This document shows, one piece after another, positions 1 to 13,500 of a stretch of 64,000 nt of DNA (positions are counted from its first letter, which is position 1; each line of letters begins with the position of its first letter). Under the pieces are notes generated by a model. It saw nothing but the letters and a program-made list of their open reading frames with translations, was not told where the DNA came from and did no database searches. The position numbers and the translations under genes were made by a program. Location of the stretch: the NCBI GenBank assembly GCA_020091685.1, contig CM034607.1, positions 7,375,465 through 7,439,464 of the forward strand, written 5' to 3'. This stretch comes from Lutjanus erythropterus (Eukaryota; Chordata; Actinopteri; Lutjaniformes; Lutjanidae).

Positions 1-2797
1 AGCATTATAATGAGGTACTGTAGTGCTGCAGAGATGACCAGGCCTAGAAATCCTGTTCTCCAGATCAAAGACAGCATGTTTGTTTGGTACAGAACTCAAT
101 AAATATCACATCATCATAGTTTAATAGTTGTTTTTTTCAATCTCAGACACTATTTCAGTAAAAAATAATCGCAATATAATTTGTTTACCAAATTGTGCAG
201 CTCTGCTGTGTATGTATGATTAAGACCTGGATACAGCATCATCATTCAGCCTTGCTTACAGTTTTTCCCAGTGGCCACTTGCGGTATTGCAGTGAAGAAT
301 CTCCCTGCAGTCCTCTCAAAATTTTCCCTGTAGACCTCCTTCACTAAAGACACGTCTGTAAAAGTGTTGAAAGGACACCTCAAACTGCAAACGAGGTCAG
401 CTAGGTTTTAAATTTGTAAAACTTTCCTAGAGCTTAAAGTGATTTAAAATCTGTGATGTCATTACAGTGTAAATTCTGTGGACTGAACAGAAACCTCCTG
501 GTGGGGCCAGCAGGAGAAACGCTACTGCAGCTGTTCAGTGGGCCACATACGTGGAAGCTACCTGGAACCTAGAAGCTTGAAACTTCTTTGGTGTATGCAC
601 CAGGCAAGCATTTCTCATCTGAATGAAGAGTCGCCATCTTTGGCTCTGGTGTCCAGGTGTTAACAGTCTAACAGTCAGAAAACACTCAGAAAGGAGTTAA
701 AATTGAGCACAATTTATAAATTCATAATGTTGAACACTGTATGAAAAAATGCTGTGTATTAAGAGCCACGCAGTCTACAATCGCCAAATCGTACTTTAAA
801 TGCCACTTAAATGTGTGCTACTTTGTGCTGTACAATGCAAACATTACACATTAACTTACGAAACATGAAAGCAACTCACTAACTGCTTCAGCTTTTCCAA
901 AGGGGATCACAGTGTTGGCAGGTAAACAACCCGGAGCTGACATTAGCTGCCTGCCTGACACACAGTGTGGCTAATGTTAGCAGTGCTGCTCTGCTTACAG
1001 GTTAATGTCCATGTCTGTGCTGAATGTGGTCACATGTTGCTCCAGTCCAGTGATTATATACCAGTTTATTCTGTCATGTCAGCATGTTATGCTTATGTGC
1101 CATATAATTGTGCTACTTTTCCCATGTTGGTGACAACAAAAAAAAAAAGCTTGGTGGTAGCTGGTTTAGCTAGCTTGTTTTTGCAAATTTATTCTGATGT
1201 TGGTAGCTGCACTTTTACATATTACTGGTTACTTGTATTAACTGGTTAAAAATTCCAAACACAACTGAGGAAAAAGATCACAGTCTCAAACCAAGATTCT
1301 TATCGTGCAGCTCATGGGCATACATCTTTCACGCAGTAGTTTTTAAACCTCAATGATAGTGTTTAGATGTTCAGATATCATTAAAATGTTTGAAATGTAC
1401 CAAAATAGCGTAGCATTAGTGTGGCATGTTTCCCTCTACAGATGAGACATCAGAGGGGTTCAATCCAGAGTCATTTACGTGCAAATATGCAGCACCGTGT
1501 TCTTTATTGATGCCCGAGTCTTTGCTTTTCTTCATGTTTAGGTGTAATTAAAAAAAAACTCTATATCAGCTATCACTCTCAGTTAATAGCGCTGGGATTG
1601 TGGGGCATCTCAAGCATCAACACACAAATGTTGGATGGCATGCTATCAATGCTCCAGATTTTCATTGACTTAGCTGTTTGAAAAACAGGCCTTGGCTGCT
1701 TTTCTCATTACAACAATATCAACGCAGATGCTCTTTCCTTAAATCCTCCTCGAGATCTCGTTTCCTTTCTCCTGACGCGCTCATTCATTCATTCATTCAT
1801 TTTTACTGGCATTGTAGGAAATGTTGAGCGTGTGTTTTCTGCCTGCCATTCATTGATTTTATCTTTTGAGGAAAAAAAAAATCTAATCTTGGCTCTGCCT
1901 GGTCGGTTCCTGGAATCATTCCTGGATCTAAAGCCCTGAAAAGAGAAGGGTGATGCTGGAGACAGCATTTCAGTACAACAGCCACACGATGATTAAATGA
2001 AATGTCCTTGGTATCATTCTTTGTTGACATAAATAAATCATATTTAACTGAACAGAATCATTTAATAGATTTTAAACTTTTACTCTGGCACAGACTGCCT
2101 TCTGTTGATTGGCCAGTGTCAGACAAAACCAAGAAATTGCCAAATTTTTTACTTTGTCAGGCTGCTCATTGTAAACCCGTGGGTTCATGGGAGTGTGTAC
2201 CAGCATGGGATTCATGAATATCACCTAGTTGCACTGTTTTATTGGAAATGAATAGACAAGAGAGTCAACATCTCCTATCATGTGTTAAGCTTATTATGCT
2301 TCCTTCGGCACTTCTGGTCCTGAACGGTTTGTTGTGGAGCCTTTTTCAGCAGCCATATCCTCTTTTTGGCCACATTTCTTTTCTATCTTCAATATTTATA
2401 AGCCAGAAACAAGCGCTAGGATTCATTTTGTTATGAGACCAATGCCATGGGAAATATGTAGCCTGCACTGCAAATATATTTGTGTACGTCTGCATATTTA
2501 TGTGTTTGCTTGCTTGTTTTTATGACATGATTGAATTGGAGGTAAGTGGGGAAAGCGATGCAACGCGACAAAGCCAGCGCTGTTGTACCGTGTGAGGGCA
2601 CTCAGGGGTCTTCGGGGACACCAGTGAGAACATGTCTGCAGGATTAATTTGAACCATGTAGAGAGCCTCTGAATCACCGTGCCGAGGCGTATACACGAAC
2701 TCACTCCAGGGCTTTTCCTACCTCAGAATGAGGCAAAGGTGTTACCCCAAACGTGACCCACTGAATATTCATTTATTACTTTCATAGGAAAATAAAT

Positions 2798-3050
2798 TTA
2801 AACTTGTGCTCGGCCCTGAGTTTGAATCCTCCAGTCGGATGGGGAGCTCGGGAGTTTGTGGCTGGGGCAGGACCTTTCTGTGCTGAGTTTGCATGTTCTC
2901 TTCGTGTCTGTGTGGGTTCTTTCTTGGTACTCCGGCTTCCTCCCACAGTCCAAAGACATTCAGCATAATAGCTTAATTGAAAACTGTAAATTTCCCATAG
3001 GTGTGAATGTGAGAGTGAGTGGTTGTCCCAGCTGACATTGGGTGATAATA
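2798..3050 (+). repeat. Old tRNA-derived SINE copy (partial, + orientation)
   Basis: This is an aged relative of the copy at 63111-63482. It carries a B-box-like GAGTTTGAATCCTCC near 2818, then the conserved block with GTTTGCATGTTCTC, CTCCCACAGTCCAAAGACAT, GGTGTGAATGTGAGAGTGAG and CCCAGCTGACATTGGG. The A-box head is missing. A stretch is deleted between GTGGTTGT and CCCAGCTG relative to the 63-kb copy. It ends in an ATAATAAATAATAAAT tail. Confidence 0.75.
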
Positions 3051-3264
3051 AATAATAAATAGTGCAAAGAATAAATTAGACAACCACCTTCTACAGACAG
3101 TACAATCCAATTCATGTACAGAAGTTCTGCAGTCTTACCTCTGTAAAGTGAGTTATATTTATTTCTTTTCATTTGAAGTGTTGACTCACCTCCATTGTGT
3201 CTTGATGCCTCGGTGAGGCTGCACTTTACAGTGATGCTGGACTGGAATTCAGTACAGTAAACAT

Positions 3265-3380
3265 TGTGTATGACATGTAGCTGCAAAAATAATGAAATTC
3301 CCATCAGCCTCAGCTGTACTTTGTGTTTAGTGCCAATTAGGAATGTTAGCATACCAACATTACACCTGTTACCCATCAAC
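3265..3380 (-). repeat. Fragment of dispersed teleost repeat (minus copy)
   Basis: The stretch CCCATCAGCCTCAGCTGTAC followed by TTTGTGTTTAGTGCCAATTAG is the reverse complement of the block at about 12812-12852 (CTAATTGGCACTAAACACAA, then GTACAGCTGAGGCTGATGGG). Next come GTTAGCATACCAACATTACA motifs, as in the longer copy at 12583-13500. Non-coding fragment. Confidence 0.65.
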
Positions 3381-4047
3381 CTGTTTGCATTTTGAGCACC
3401 TTCACTCACTCATTAAAGATTGGGTGTGTGATTCTAATCCAATACAGTTATTCTCTAACTCAGCAAACTTTCATCATGGTCTGTTTTGTGTGTGTGCTGA
3501 AGAAAAAAATCTGGTGTTTCTACACAGCCCTGACTCTGTAAATTGGAAACAAAAAGTTTCTCGGACAGAGCCACACAGCACCATTTCAACCGATGAGCAA
3601 CAAGTCGCATTCGCGCTTGTGCACAGGAAAAGGAGAAGAGGAGGTGGGGGATGAGAGGGATGGTAAATCTTCTGAAGAAGCACTGAAGGGAGGATTTGTT
3701 TGGCTGCTGAGTTCAAATATCAACAGTCTTTCTCTGGAATCACATACCCCAATAATTGGTTGTTGGTGAAATGGTTTCACTTTTATATAAGACTCCAAAT
3801 AAAAAGAAACCGAAATTTAGTAAGGCATTCACAAGGACAGCTAAAAGTTGATTTAGGAATCTGTCGTCAACATTTGCCATCACCTACACTAATCAGTTGA
3901 CGGGCAAATTAGTCAAGTGAATTTTATTTAAACTTAACATTTGTCAGTTCTTCTGCAAGGGGTCTCTCTCACATTAAAACAATACAAATGATTGTAGTTT
4001 GATGACACTGTGAAGTAGCGTGCAATTATTGAATTTGTTTTCATAAC

Positions 4048-4400
4048 TTTTAAACAACCGCCATGGCTGATGAAAATCTATCTGACATGACTCAGGCAGA
4101 AATCATGTTCATGAATGAGGTAATATTAAAGTTTTATTCAATACGTGCACCGACTTCCTTCCACACTCTCTGATGTATCCCATGTATCCCATGTTTTCCA
4201 TGAGTTTATAGCAAATAGCAACTAGGTAGCGAGATCTAGCAGGAAACACACCTTGAATAAATAAGGGGTGTTGAACGTTATTGGAAACATTTGCAATAAT
4301 GTAAGTACACTGAACAAAATATATAAAGTATGTCTAATGTTTTTAGACATTTTAATGTGGAAATGTCACATATTTTAGCTTTCAATAACCCAGTATCACA
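4048..4400 (+). repeat. Dispersed repeat shared with 34200-34760
   Basis: AAACAACCGCCATGGCTGAT, GAAAATCTATCTGACATGAC and TAATATTAAAGTTTTATTC recur with few changes at 34203-34295. The right part (ATAATGTAAG, ACATTTTAATGT) recurs at 34670-34740. In the 34-kb copy about 300 extra bases separate the two halves. No coding potential seen; family name unknown. Confidence 0.6.
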
Positions 4401-7199
4401 AATCACACATTTGTCTCAAGAGTCTTTATGATCTGTAGAGCAGACTATTTGTGTTAGGAAAAACTCCCCAACTAGTATTCCTTGTACAAGGTTCAGCGTT
4501 AATGTTTTCTTTCATTTGCCTGGTCAGGCAAGTTTTTTCCCCTGTACAAACTGTTTATTTATTAGTGGTTATCAGATAACAGCAAAAAGTAGTGTAAAAT
4601 GTCAAAGTGATGTCTTTAAATGTCTCGTTTTGTCTAAAACCCAAAGTTATTCAGTTTAATATGATAATAAACAGAAAAAGATGGAAATCTCCATACTCGA
4701 GAGGTTGAATGTCGCATTTCTAACATGTTTGCATGAAAAATTACTTAAACTGTTAATTGATTATGAAAATGTTTAATAGTTTAATTCTTTTTTACCACTT
4801 GCCCAGTCAAGCAAGTGAGTTGCCAGATTTACTTGCCTCACACGGCATTTTACTTGCCCTGGCCAAGCGGGCAACTTCCTGCCTTCTTCCTGGTATGCCG
4901 CTCTTGTTTTAGTGGTATATTTTAGTGGTATACGCAAAAAGTGTTAAGACATTGTTGACTGTGTTTCACTAGTGAGTACAAATGCCCTTCATCATATAAC
5001 CCTGGTATGTCACTGTTGTTTTAGTGTGAGTTGTTAGAGGCATACAAACTTGTGGCTGTTGTTGTTCTCCTGGTATAATGCCACCAGTTTTACAGGGTAT
5101 CTGCCAGAGGAACACAAGTGACATTCTATTTTAGTGTTCCACATACCAACATGACATTCTACTAAGAATTAGCATATGCCACGAAAACCAATAGTTGGAA
5201 GTCATCAGCCACCTTTCAATCTTTGTGTTACAGACCTGACAAATTAATCACATCTTATTAGCAATATGAACTGTGCTTTTAATGGCCAACACTAATTAGC
5301 TCATGAATCATCTTGCGATATGCTGTATTTTTACCTAACGCCACCCTGGAGTGATTCCACTGCTGCCGTTATTGGCAGTGTTGCCTTGAACGCCACACTC
5401 TTAAAATAATCATTGCCAACATGGTCATGTTTTTGTATAAGCAGCAAAGCGTTTATGACAAGCAGCCGTCTTGAAAAACCATGTATGGAGGGAAAAAAAC
5501 CCCGCAGGATCTATATGTTAAACAGAAGGGAATATGAGGATACAGGGGACATATATGGTTTAAGCGCTGGGAGAGTCTGGGGGTTTTAAAATGAGATATG
5601 GAAATGTTAAGTGGCACAGTGTGTGCAACTCAAAGAAAGTGGCATTCTGACATAAGCAGCTGTGCCTGTAGGGACCTTGCTGAGCAGTAAACATATTAGT
5701 CTTGTGGGACAACTTAAAAGTAGCTTTTATACCAGCCACTGATAAAGTCCATGACATTTACGAGGCTCAGAGAAGGTGGATTATTACTCATGATAGGAAG
5801 ACTACATTCCTTCGCTCTACATTGCTTTAAGTTCTGTGTTATTACAACCAGCAAAGGCTGTACTCGTAAGTAATAAAACTATGGCTACAAAAAAGAAATA
5901 CATAGTCAGATAAATATGTATTTAATATTTCATGTGTCTTATTCTACAGGCTAAAAAAATCTGACCCACTTTCCCAAGTGATACTCTGGCCTCGCCAACT
6001 GCTTTGGCTATGAGCAATGCAAGCGTGACAGGCTGTGGCCTGGGAGCAGATGAATGATTGCGTCATCATCATCTCCTCTGGTGGTGAAAAAGGAGGAGGA
6101 ACATCAATGCTTAATCATCTACTGTGATGTTCTGTTGAGCTTTGCAGTTTGGTGGGATTATATCCACTATTTAGTCTGATATTTATGTATAACACGGCAT
6201 CAACTGTACAACAGGTGCTGCTGGACTTTATTTTTGCTTGAATCTGTCATGAAATATCCCAAAATATTGAGAGATGGTTGCATCTGGGGGACAACTTTGG
6301 TCTGGCGTTCGCAGACGGCTGATGTTTCCTGTTTCTGATGTTTGTTCAGTCTCTTGTCCGGGGTCCTTGCTGATTCTCAGATGTAGTGTTCAACCACAGC
6401 CGCTGCATGTGGGTGTATAAGCTGTGATCTTAAGGTTGCGTGTGGTCAAAAGCACCAAAAAAAAAAGCCAGTAAAGTGAACTTTGAGCTAAGAATAATTT
6501 ACCACAGATATGTGTTCCAAAGGTCAAGAATGAACCTCCATGCTCAACTCACTTGAATGTCTGTTTGATAAGATAAAGTGTGGAGAAAAGCGCTGGCACA
6601 GATCGACTTCTGCTGCTGATCTGATGATAGCCCCAAACTCCCCCCACCCCCACCCAGACTCAGCTTCACACACAAATCCTTCGTCTGATTTTCAGGCATC
6701 ATGAGGGTGACCCTGCATCTCAATTAAAATTGTACTGTCCAGATTTCCTGGGATGTTTGCCTGGTAGCCATGGAAATATGTTGTATATGTTGCATACACC
6801 TCTGTAGTTTCAAGCTGCTTTACTACAATACTCGCAGCAGACACTCTGTAGTGTTGAAACAGGTGAAAGGTAAGGCGAAAGAGGACTGATGTGCTGTCTT
6901 TAATAATGCAAAAAGATTAATGTTTTAACACTGCAGTGTCTTCATCAGAGTCAAAATGGAAAAAGGCATAATGCAAACACAAAGTGTATAGTCAAGTTTA
7001 AACAGATGCACACTTGTTATTGGATAACTGGTTGAACAGGATCAAATCTATTGGATAATGGATCCAAGCCAGTGTTCAAGTGTCACAGCCCATACACTGT
7101 AATCCTGTAAGAAAAAAAAAGAACACAGGCATATCTTTTTACAAAATGTTACAAAAATTAAGCACAAAAAATACAAGCTTTACCCAGAAATTCCACCAG

Positions 7200-7375
7200 A
7201 CGCGGCACATCTGCGCCACACTTCTGATCCGTCCTCTGCACGGCTGCAGCGTCCAACAACAGCGTTTCAGAAACGTTTCAGCAGTGGAGAGTTTTGCACG
7301 CCTGATTATGTTTACTTGCTCAGATTTAGTTGATTAGGTCCTCCTTCCTTGCTCTTTGTGCTTCTACCATGGATC
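7200..7375 (+). repeat. Unclassified repeat, related copy at 56860-57000
   Basis: The block GCGGCACATCTGCGCCACAC, TTCTGATCCGTCCTCTGCAC, GGCT resembles CTGTGACGCACTTTTGATCC, GTCCTCCCCACGGCT at about 56874-56906. Both are followed at similar spacing by a CTTG(C/T)TCAGATTT stretch and a TGATT(A/T)GGTC motif. It is a moderately similar pair, consistent with an old interspersed element. Class unknown. Confidence 0.4.
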
Positions 7376-9129
7376 AGCAGGCTACGTGGTTAAATAGTTT
7401 CTCTTCTGTCTGTCTTTATGGTCATGAGCAGACTGTGGTCCCAGAAAGAGATGTTGTCCGGATGGCAGCTTTTGTTGCTCCAAAACCTGTATGTACCTCT
7501 ACATTTTTAAATGCTTTTTGTTTTTCAAATCATCCATATGGAATTTACCTTTTACGCAGCCTCCCAACTTTTTTAGAATCAGGATTGTAAACTAACCTAA
7601 CCATTTCCATTCTGCTGCTTCGTACAGTTCTTCATGTACTGACATGAGTCTGGTATCAGTCTTGTTATCTAACTCAAAAAAGCAGAATATTCCCAAAATA
7701 TTGCTCTGTTCCTCTTTGATCCTCATAGACACAAACTGTGCTTAAAAAAAGAATCTAATTGGTGTCACAGAACACAATGACAAGTTGTAATTGTCAGTCT
7801 TTTTGCAAGCATGCTGTACCTGCACCATCTTAACAGTGCTCCAGGGTATGTGAAATATTACACTGAAGCAGCTCTGACTTCCTCTGAGCTTTTCGTAGAC
7901 TCTAACTGAATTTTAGCTTGAATATTATCCAATCACCTGTGATGCATCTAAATGTCAGGTACAAAAGCAGGTACATTTGCTGTGTGTCCGTAACGTATGA
8001 GGTTCTTAATGAATCAGCAGCGATTATTGTATAAAAATACCACCAGAGGGATCTCAGAATCTTGTGAGCAAAACAGGACAAGTTAGCAACATACCATCAT
8101 CTCCCACAGTCACATCGCAACTTGTGCTATGTTGAGAATCACACCACGAGGGTGCTAATGATGATGGCTATCGCAGCCCGTAACCAGAGGCGAGAGCAGC
8201 TATTCTTAGAAGCAGCACTTTTTATTTAGAAGGAGAGGAACATGTCGTCGTTGTCAGCGTCAAGCCGCCTGTTCTTTTTTTCTCACTTCATTAATTTGTT
8301 CATTTATTCAGTGGACTACTCCTAATCTCATTCCTGTCTCACTCATTCATCATACTGGGTGCGTTTCCTCCCCCGGTTCCTCTTTGTGTGTCTGCGTCTC
8401 TCCCTGGTTCAACAGCAGATATCAGTCGCCACCGCTGATTAAAAAGAATAACTCATACATACATCTGCGACTAGGTCCACGAGTCTGTCTGTGTGTCTTG
8501 TCTCAGCCTGGGACTCTTTCTTTGCTGGATGGCTCACACGCCTGCAGCAAGAGCAGAATTTGGAAAAATGGCTGTGATATTGTTTGTTTTGCCGACACGC
8601 TCGCCGAATCCACCGCTCGGTTTTCCCAGGGTGCTTGCGTAGGACTCAGTTACATTCGGCAACAGGGGCAGCATCCAAGCAAGTGTTTATTTTGGTCTCT
8701 CATCTCTGCAGAACTTGACCGCGAGGTCAGCAGCTTAACCCGACGGATCTGAAGGAAAAATCTTGGCAGAGGAAGTGAGTCACCAACAACCATGTTAAAA
8801 TGCCAAAATAGTTCTGCACACTGAGAGAGGACCATATGTGTGGAAGCATTTTCAAGAAATATTTTACTATCCTCCAAACCAAATTAACATTTAAGTGGAT
8901 ACCATTTCTCATTCAAGGTCATACATTTTACTTTTTTTGTGTTGAAATATGCAGTTTCTCAATGCTTTTCCTTAGCATTCACACTATTCCAGGGTTAGTG
9001 ATCACAATTTGCACTGTCTGGTATCCGTCAGTATGATCCGAGTCTTATTCCAAACAACTGAAAAGGTAACACATCTCAAGTCTTCAAGTCAACGAGGCCA
9101 AAATACTCACATTTCGCTTGTTTATCTGG

Positions 9130-10200
9130 CTCATATCACAATAAACGAATGCTTACATGTTTCGGCACAAAGCCTTCATCAGTGTGCAGTACTGTGCAGG
9201 TTCAATTTGGTGATACACACAAGGGCAGAGAAAGCACACGGCTGGGGGCTGGACCCAGTTATTTAGCAACCAGTCACTTTTCTTTTTTCCACGCCTCAAA
9301 ATACATTTACCTATCACAGATAACCTCCTTCCATACAACTCTAAGCTTCACAAAACATTATTACTGGCCATCCTTCAATATTGAGACCGTACCTTACATG
9401 AAAAAAAACCCCAAAAAATAATCCTAACCCCCCAAAAAAACTGAAATCATCGTTAAGTCCATTTGGTGCCGTGGTGTTGAGTGTGTGTGTATCCAGAACA
9501 TTTCTCATGGGGCCAGTTTCTTCAGAACATCTCCTCCTTAAGTGGGTATCATGACTTTCTCAATCCCACAGAACCTAAATGAAGAAGGTGAACCGCGGTT
9601 ACCTTCAGCATAATGTTTTGCAGTTACATAATCCATGCTGCCTGTACGGATTGCAGTTTTGTGCTCAGATATTCCTGTTCCAGGTGTCGTTTGGTCTGTC
9701 CCGCATACGTGTGGGGATGATTAAATGACTTTGTATTTGGGGGCACAGTTACCACATCTGCACATGCCAGTTGTTCTCAGCCACGTGGTTTGTGTTTGAA
9801 GTCATGTTTTTGTACATGACAATATTTTTAATAGTAGGTGCTCTCCTAAATGAGAAAATGGGTGGAGACTTACAGGAGTCCTTCTGCTTGAAGCACATGC
9901 CAGTGTCTCTTGATTATCTATTTTATCTGTGATTATATTCAGTAGAGAAACAAGCTCAGCTTGTGTTCCTTGTTGTTTGAGTATTGGAGACGAGATCAGA
10001 ACGGGGGGTGATGTTGGCACGTTGCATTGCCTTCTGAACAGAGTTGGATCCAAGTCTTGTTTGTGTCCTCCCATTGGTCATAGGAAACACTGTTGACTTC
10101 AAGGGGTCAACAACTGAGTTAAGCTGACATTTATACATCCAGAACATTTGGAGCAACATAAGCTTTCATCTGTAGTTTTGTTCCAGGCCGCCTCATGAGT
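9130..10200 (-). mobile_element. Decayed Penelope-like retroelement with GIY-YIG region
   Basis: Read on the minus strand, this carries in order: a reverse-transcriptase end motif (PPIFSFRRAPTIKNIV, about 9870-9800), a cysteine-rich linker (TTGMCRCGNCAPKYK, about 9765-9720), and a GIY-YIG-type endonuclease region. That region starts HTYAGQTKRHLEQ (about 9715) and, after a frameshift, continues EHKTAIRTG, AKHYAEGN, FRFCGIEKVMIPT and EMFWIHT (about 9670-9480). This order, RT then Cys linker then GIY-YIG, is diagnostic of Penelope-like elements. At least one frameshift and several in-frame stops make it dead. The catalytic RT core was not found, so the copy is 5'-truncated. The minus-strand 3' side contains a motif TTTCGGCACAAAGCCTTCAT (9160-9179, + strand) typical of such termini. 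Outer borders are approximate. Confidence 0.72.
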
Positions 10201-12582
10201 TGTAAGTCTAATATTCATTCTCCTTTTAGCTCTGTTTTGGTGTCCTCCATCTCTTCCAAAAATGTCTCTGGCTCTTTAGTTGCTAGACGCTAACCAACTT
10301 GTACCAACTTGTTTACACTGGCCTTTCAGAACTTTTCTGAAAACAGGAAATGATGCTGATTCAGTGTCAAGAATGAACCAAAACTTAGAGGCAGTAAAAC
10401 CAGAGCAGTGAGTTGTAATTCATTGTGACACCTTGTATTTATCTGATCCATTATTAAAACCTCTTCAGCTCTGCACAGACACCCATTTTTATGGTCAACA
10501 TTACTGTTTTTGATGGCTATAGTGATCAGTTTTAAATGTAGATTTAGCATGACCATTGTCAAAGGGGTCCCCTGACCTCTCACCTCAAGATATCTGAATA
10601 AAAATGGATTCTGTTGGTACCCAAGAGTCTCCTCTTTACAGACCTGACCACTTCATCACAATCCCATGCATTTTGGAGCAAAAAAACATATTGGAATTCT
10701 CACTTGACTTACCGTGACCTCTAGGATGATCATAGCCTCATCAAACTTCACAACCACAAACTACAGACCTGTGTTGATATTTTGATGTTTTGAAGATTAA
10801 AACAGTATGGAGTACTGTGAGCTCAGAGGACACTGTAGAATCAGGGGACACTGTGAAGTTTCTCAGTCGAATCATTGAGAAAGCAGAACAACTCAACAGG
10901 AAAATAGCATCCCGTAGAAAATATTTTATCTTGCCCTAAAGTTTTTGAAGTTGGGGAAGTTGAGGTCTGGGTAGAAGAACGGAAAATTACTAGAATAAAC
11001 ACTCTTTGCTCCCCCTTGGTGTGAAGGTTGAAACGGCCCAGCATCAATGTTTAGGGTCACTGTCTAAAGAAAACATAGCTTCAAGCTGCAGTTCTTTGCA
11101 AAAGGCTTGCACATAAGATACCAAGGTAATGCAGGGCAATTGCTGTACTGCATAGCTATTATTGTTTTACCTTTGTAGTTTTCCTGTTTTGTTTTTGTTT
11201 CCTATTTTTGGGTGGAGACACATGACAAGTCCAGCAAAGAAGCTTTTTTTTTTTCCATTGATTCTGGCAGACAAACGTCTCAATAGTAAATTATATTTCT
11301 TTTATCCTTAACTGCATTTGAATTGACCAATAATAAATAGAATTTATTGTAACATTTGAATGAACAGCACAGCACAATGTACAACTATTGGAATACAATA
11401 TGATGTACTGTAGTTAATTTTGAAGGAGAGCTGCTTGTCCTGCTTGTGTGCATTTGTATCATTGATGCATTACAGGCGTATGAGACTTGTAGTGATGGTG
11501 TCAGCACATGAGACGCTTCCGTGTGCGAGTGTCATGAATACTAGACTGCTTTTGACTGAACCCAGACTTCCAGATAATTTGCCAAAGAGACAGAGGGCAC
11601 AAAGAGACGGAGAACATCTTAAGCGATCCTCACAGCCACACTGACAAATGTGACTCTGCTGTCGGCCCTCAGCAGACTTCGCCGACATGCCGTCACAGAG
11701 AGTTGTTTCCTCCTTCCTCTCGTGCTTGTCAGTTATGCATGTCTGCATGCCTCGGTGTAATGCTGCATGGGCAGGAGCATCAGTGCAGACCTTGATATGC
11801 ATTGCCAGTCAGACTTTACTCACACTACACTGAAGTCAGAGCAGCGGATCGGATGATTGGAAAATATACGGAGAGTCCGAATCACGCGGGAGACATGTAG
11901 GAAGTGGGTCACTGCCCCCACCGTTTACTCCCACTCCCAGGTTATGTGATTGACATGCAGACAGGGAGACCAGCTGAACCCAACTGGCTTGTACATGATT
12001 AAATTGGACGTTGCAAGATCGAATTCATGTCTTTTTTTTCTTTTACTACCAACTGTCCTCTGTTTTTGTCCTCCCACATCTTGTAACGGGTTATTTATCT
12101 TTGTCCTTGTAGTGGTTTTCAGATGTGAAGCACTATTGTAACTCGCAAATTCACAAACTTTTTGACATTTAGCAGGCTGCAGATTCTCCACAAATAGAAG
12201 CTTTCCACTGTCAAGTAGCTTTTCTTTGGATTCATTATTAGCAAGAACATTGCTGCGAACCAGCGGCACAAATATGCAAGCATGTCCTAGAGTAAGTATG
12301 TGAAAAATAAAACAGCTGTTTCACCAGCTTTACATGGTATTAAAGTCTCCTGGGGGTCATAGCTACTCTGCTGGTGCAGTGACTGAGATTGGTGATGTGT
12401 AATTGAGTGATTGAGTTTCATATCTTATCACAGGCACTGCGATTTCATTTTGTATTTATATGCTCTATGTGTTTTTTTTTAAATGTTATTATACAGTATA
12501 TAATGTCATCTTACTGAATCTTTCATGAGTTGTGGTGATGGTAGGAGGAAGCAAAAGTAGGTAATTCTACAGTCGAGTTCTC

Positions 12583-13500
12583 TGTAATGCTGCAGAGTGG
12601 TGCTGTGAGCAAAATGCAAACATCTCCATGCTAACATGCTCACAATAACAATGATAATTTTATTTGTATAGCACTTTTAAAGCAAGGAACACAACAACTT
12701 GTCTGTAGACAACACGACAACTATCCCAAATTTAAAAAGTAAAGAACAAGACACGACACAATGCAAACAGGTTGCAGGGCAGCAGGTGTAATTTTAGCTT
12801 GCTAACGTTGCTAATTGGCACTAAACACAAAGTACAGCTGAGGCTGATGGGGATGTCATTAATGTATTCAAATGTACATGGGATGATGGGAATGTTTATC
12901 ATCCCTACCATCTTAGTTTAGCGTGTTAGCATGCTAACACTTGCTAATTAGGGCTAAACAATCAGCACTAAAAGTACAGCTGAGGCTTTTCTTTTTGCAG
13001 GTATTTGGTCACAAACCAAAGTACTAGACAAATTAAAAGCTTGACGTGATGTAGATTGATGAACAATGGACAGTTTTCATGGCAGTCCATCCAGTTGTTT
13101 TTGAGACATTCCACACCACAAATGTGAAACCTCAAAATGGGACTGGAGATCAAATCAGCAGGTCCGTAAAGTCAGTAGGGTTCATCCTACAGGGACCATG
13201 AAAGTCTGTACTCAGTTTAGTGCCAGTGTATCCAGTAGATTTTAGGGTATTTTACTGGTTAAATGAAACTGGTGACCTACCAGTGGTGTGAGATCAAAAG
13301 TCATTAGTTCACAAAAGTCATGAAGGATTCATGATTGAGAGATCACGAATGTCTTTACAAAGTTGCTGTCAAACTGCAATCAGTCCAGTATTCGTAGAGA
13401 TATTTCAGTCTGGACCAAAGTAGTGGACCAACAGACCTACTGACATTGCCGACACCTGTATGGCCTTGATGCTAGTGTGGCTAAAAACTTTCAAACAGTT
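12583..13500 (+). repeat. Long dispersed teleost repeat with LINE tail inserted
   Basis: This begins CTGCAGAGTGGTGCTGTGAG and contains repeated blocks with TTAGCGTGTTAGCATGCTAA, GCACTAAACACAAAGTACAG, GCAGGTATTTGGTCACAAAC, GGCAGTCCATCCAGTTGTTT, AGATATTTCAGTCTGGACCA and CTAGTGTGGCTA. The same family is present in reverse at 3265-3380 and 33990-34190. I recognise it as a high-copy repeat of teleost introns and UTRs. The block near GTACAGCTGAGGCT occurs twice (12832 and 12973), so the copy is internally rearranged. No conserved open frame. Confidence 0.7.
12640..12690 (-). mobile_element. LINE/SINE-type 3' tail (short)
   Basis: AATAACAATGATAATTTTAT, TTGTATAGCACTTTTAAAGC has the form of the reverse-complemented 3' end of a teleost non-LTR element (ATTTTATTTGTATAGCAC). 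It interrupts the surrounding dispersed repeat, consistent with a strongly 5'-truncated insertion. The right border is unclear (12690 or up to about 12780). Confidence 0.5.

Noticed and set aside
2960..3409. 149-codon minus-strand open frame
   Set aside because: It crosses two unrelated repeat fragments (SINE end and dispersed repeat) and has no recognisable domain; a chance frame.
6900..6960. GCAGTGTCTTCATCAGAGTC, similar to the terminal motif of Penelope-like elements
   Set aside because: Only the short motif matches; no coding remnant is seen beside it.
8384..8752. 122-codon open frame on the + strand
   Set aside because: No homology or motif recognised; no start context, splice or promoter support.
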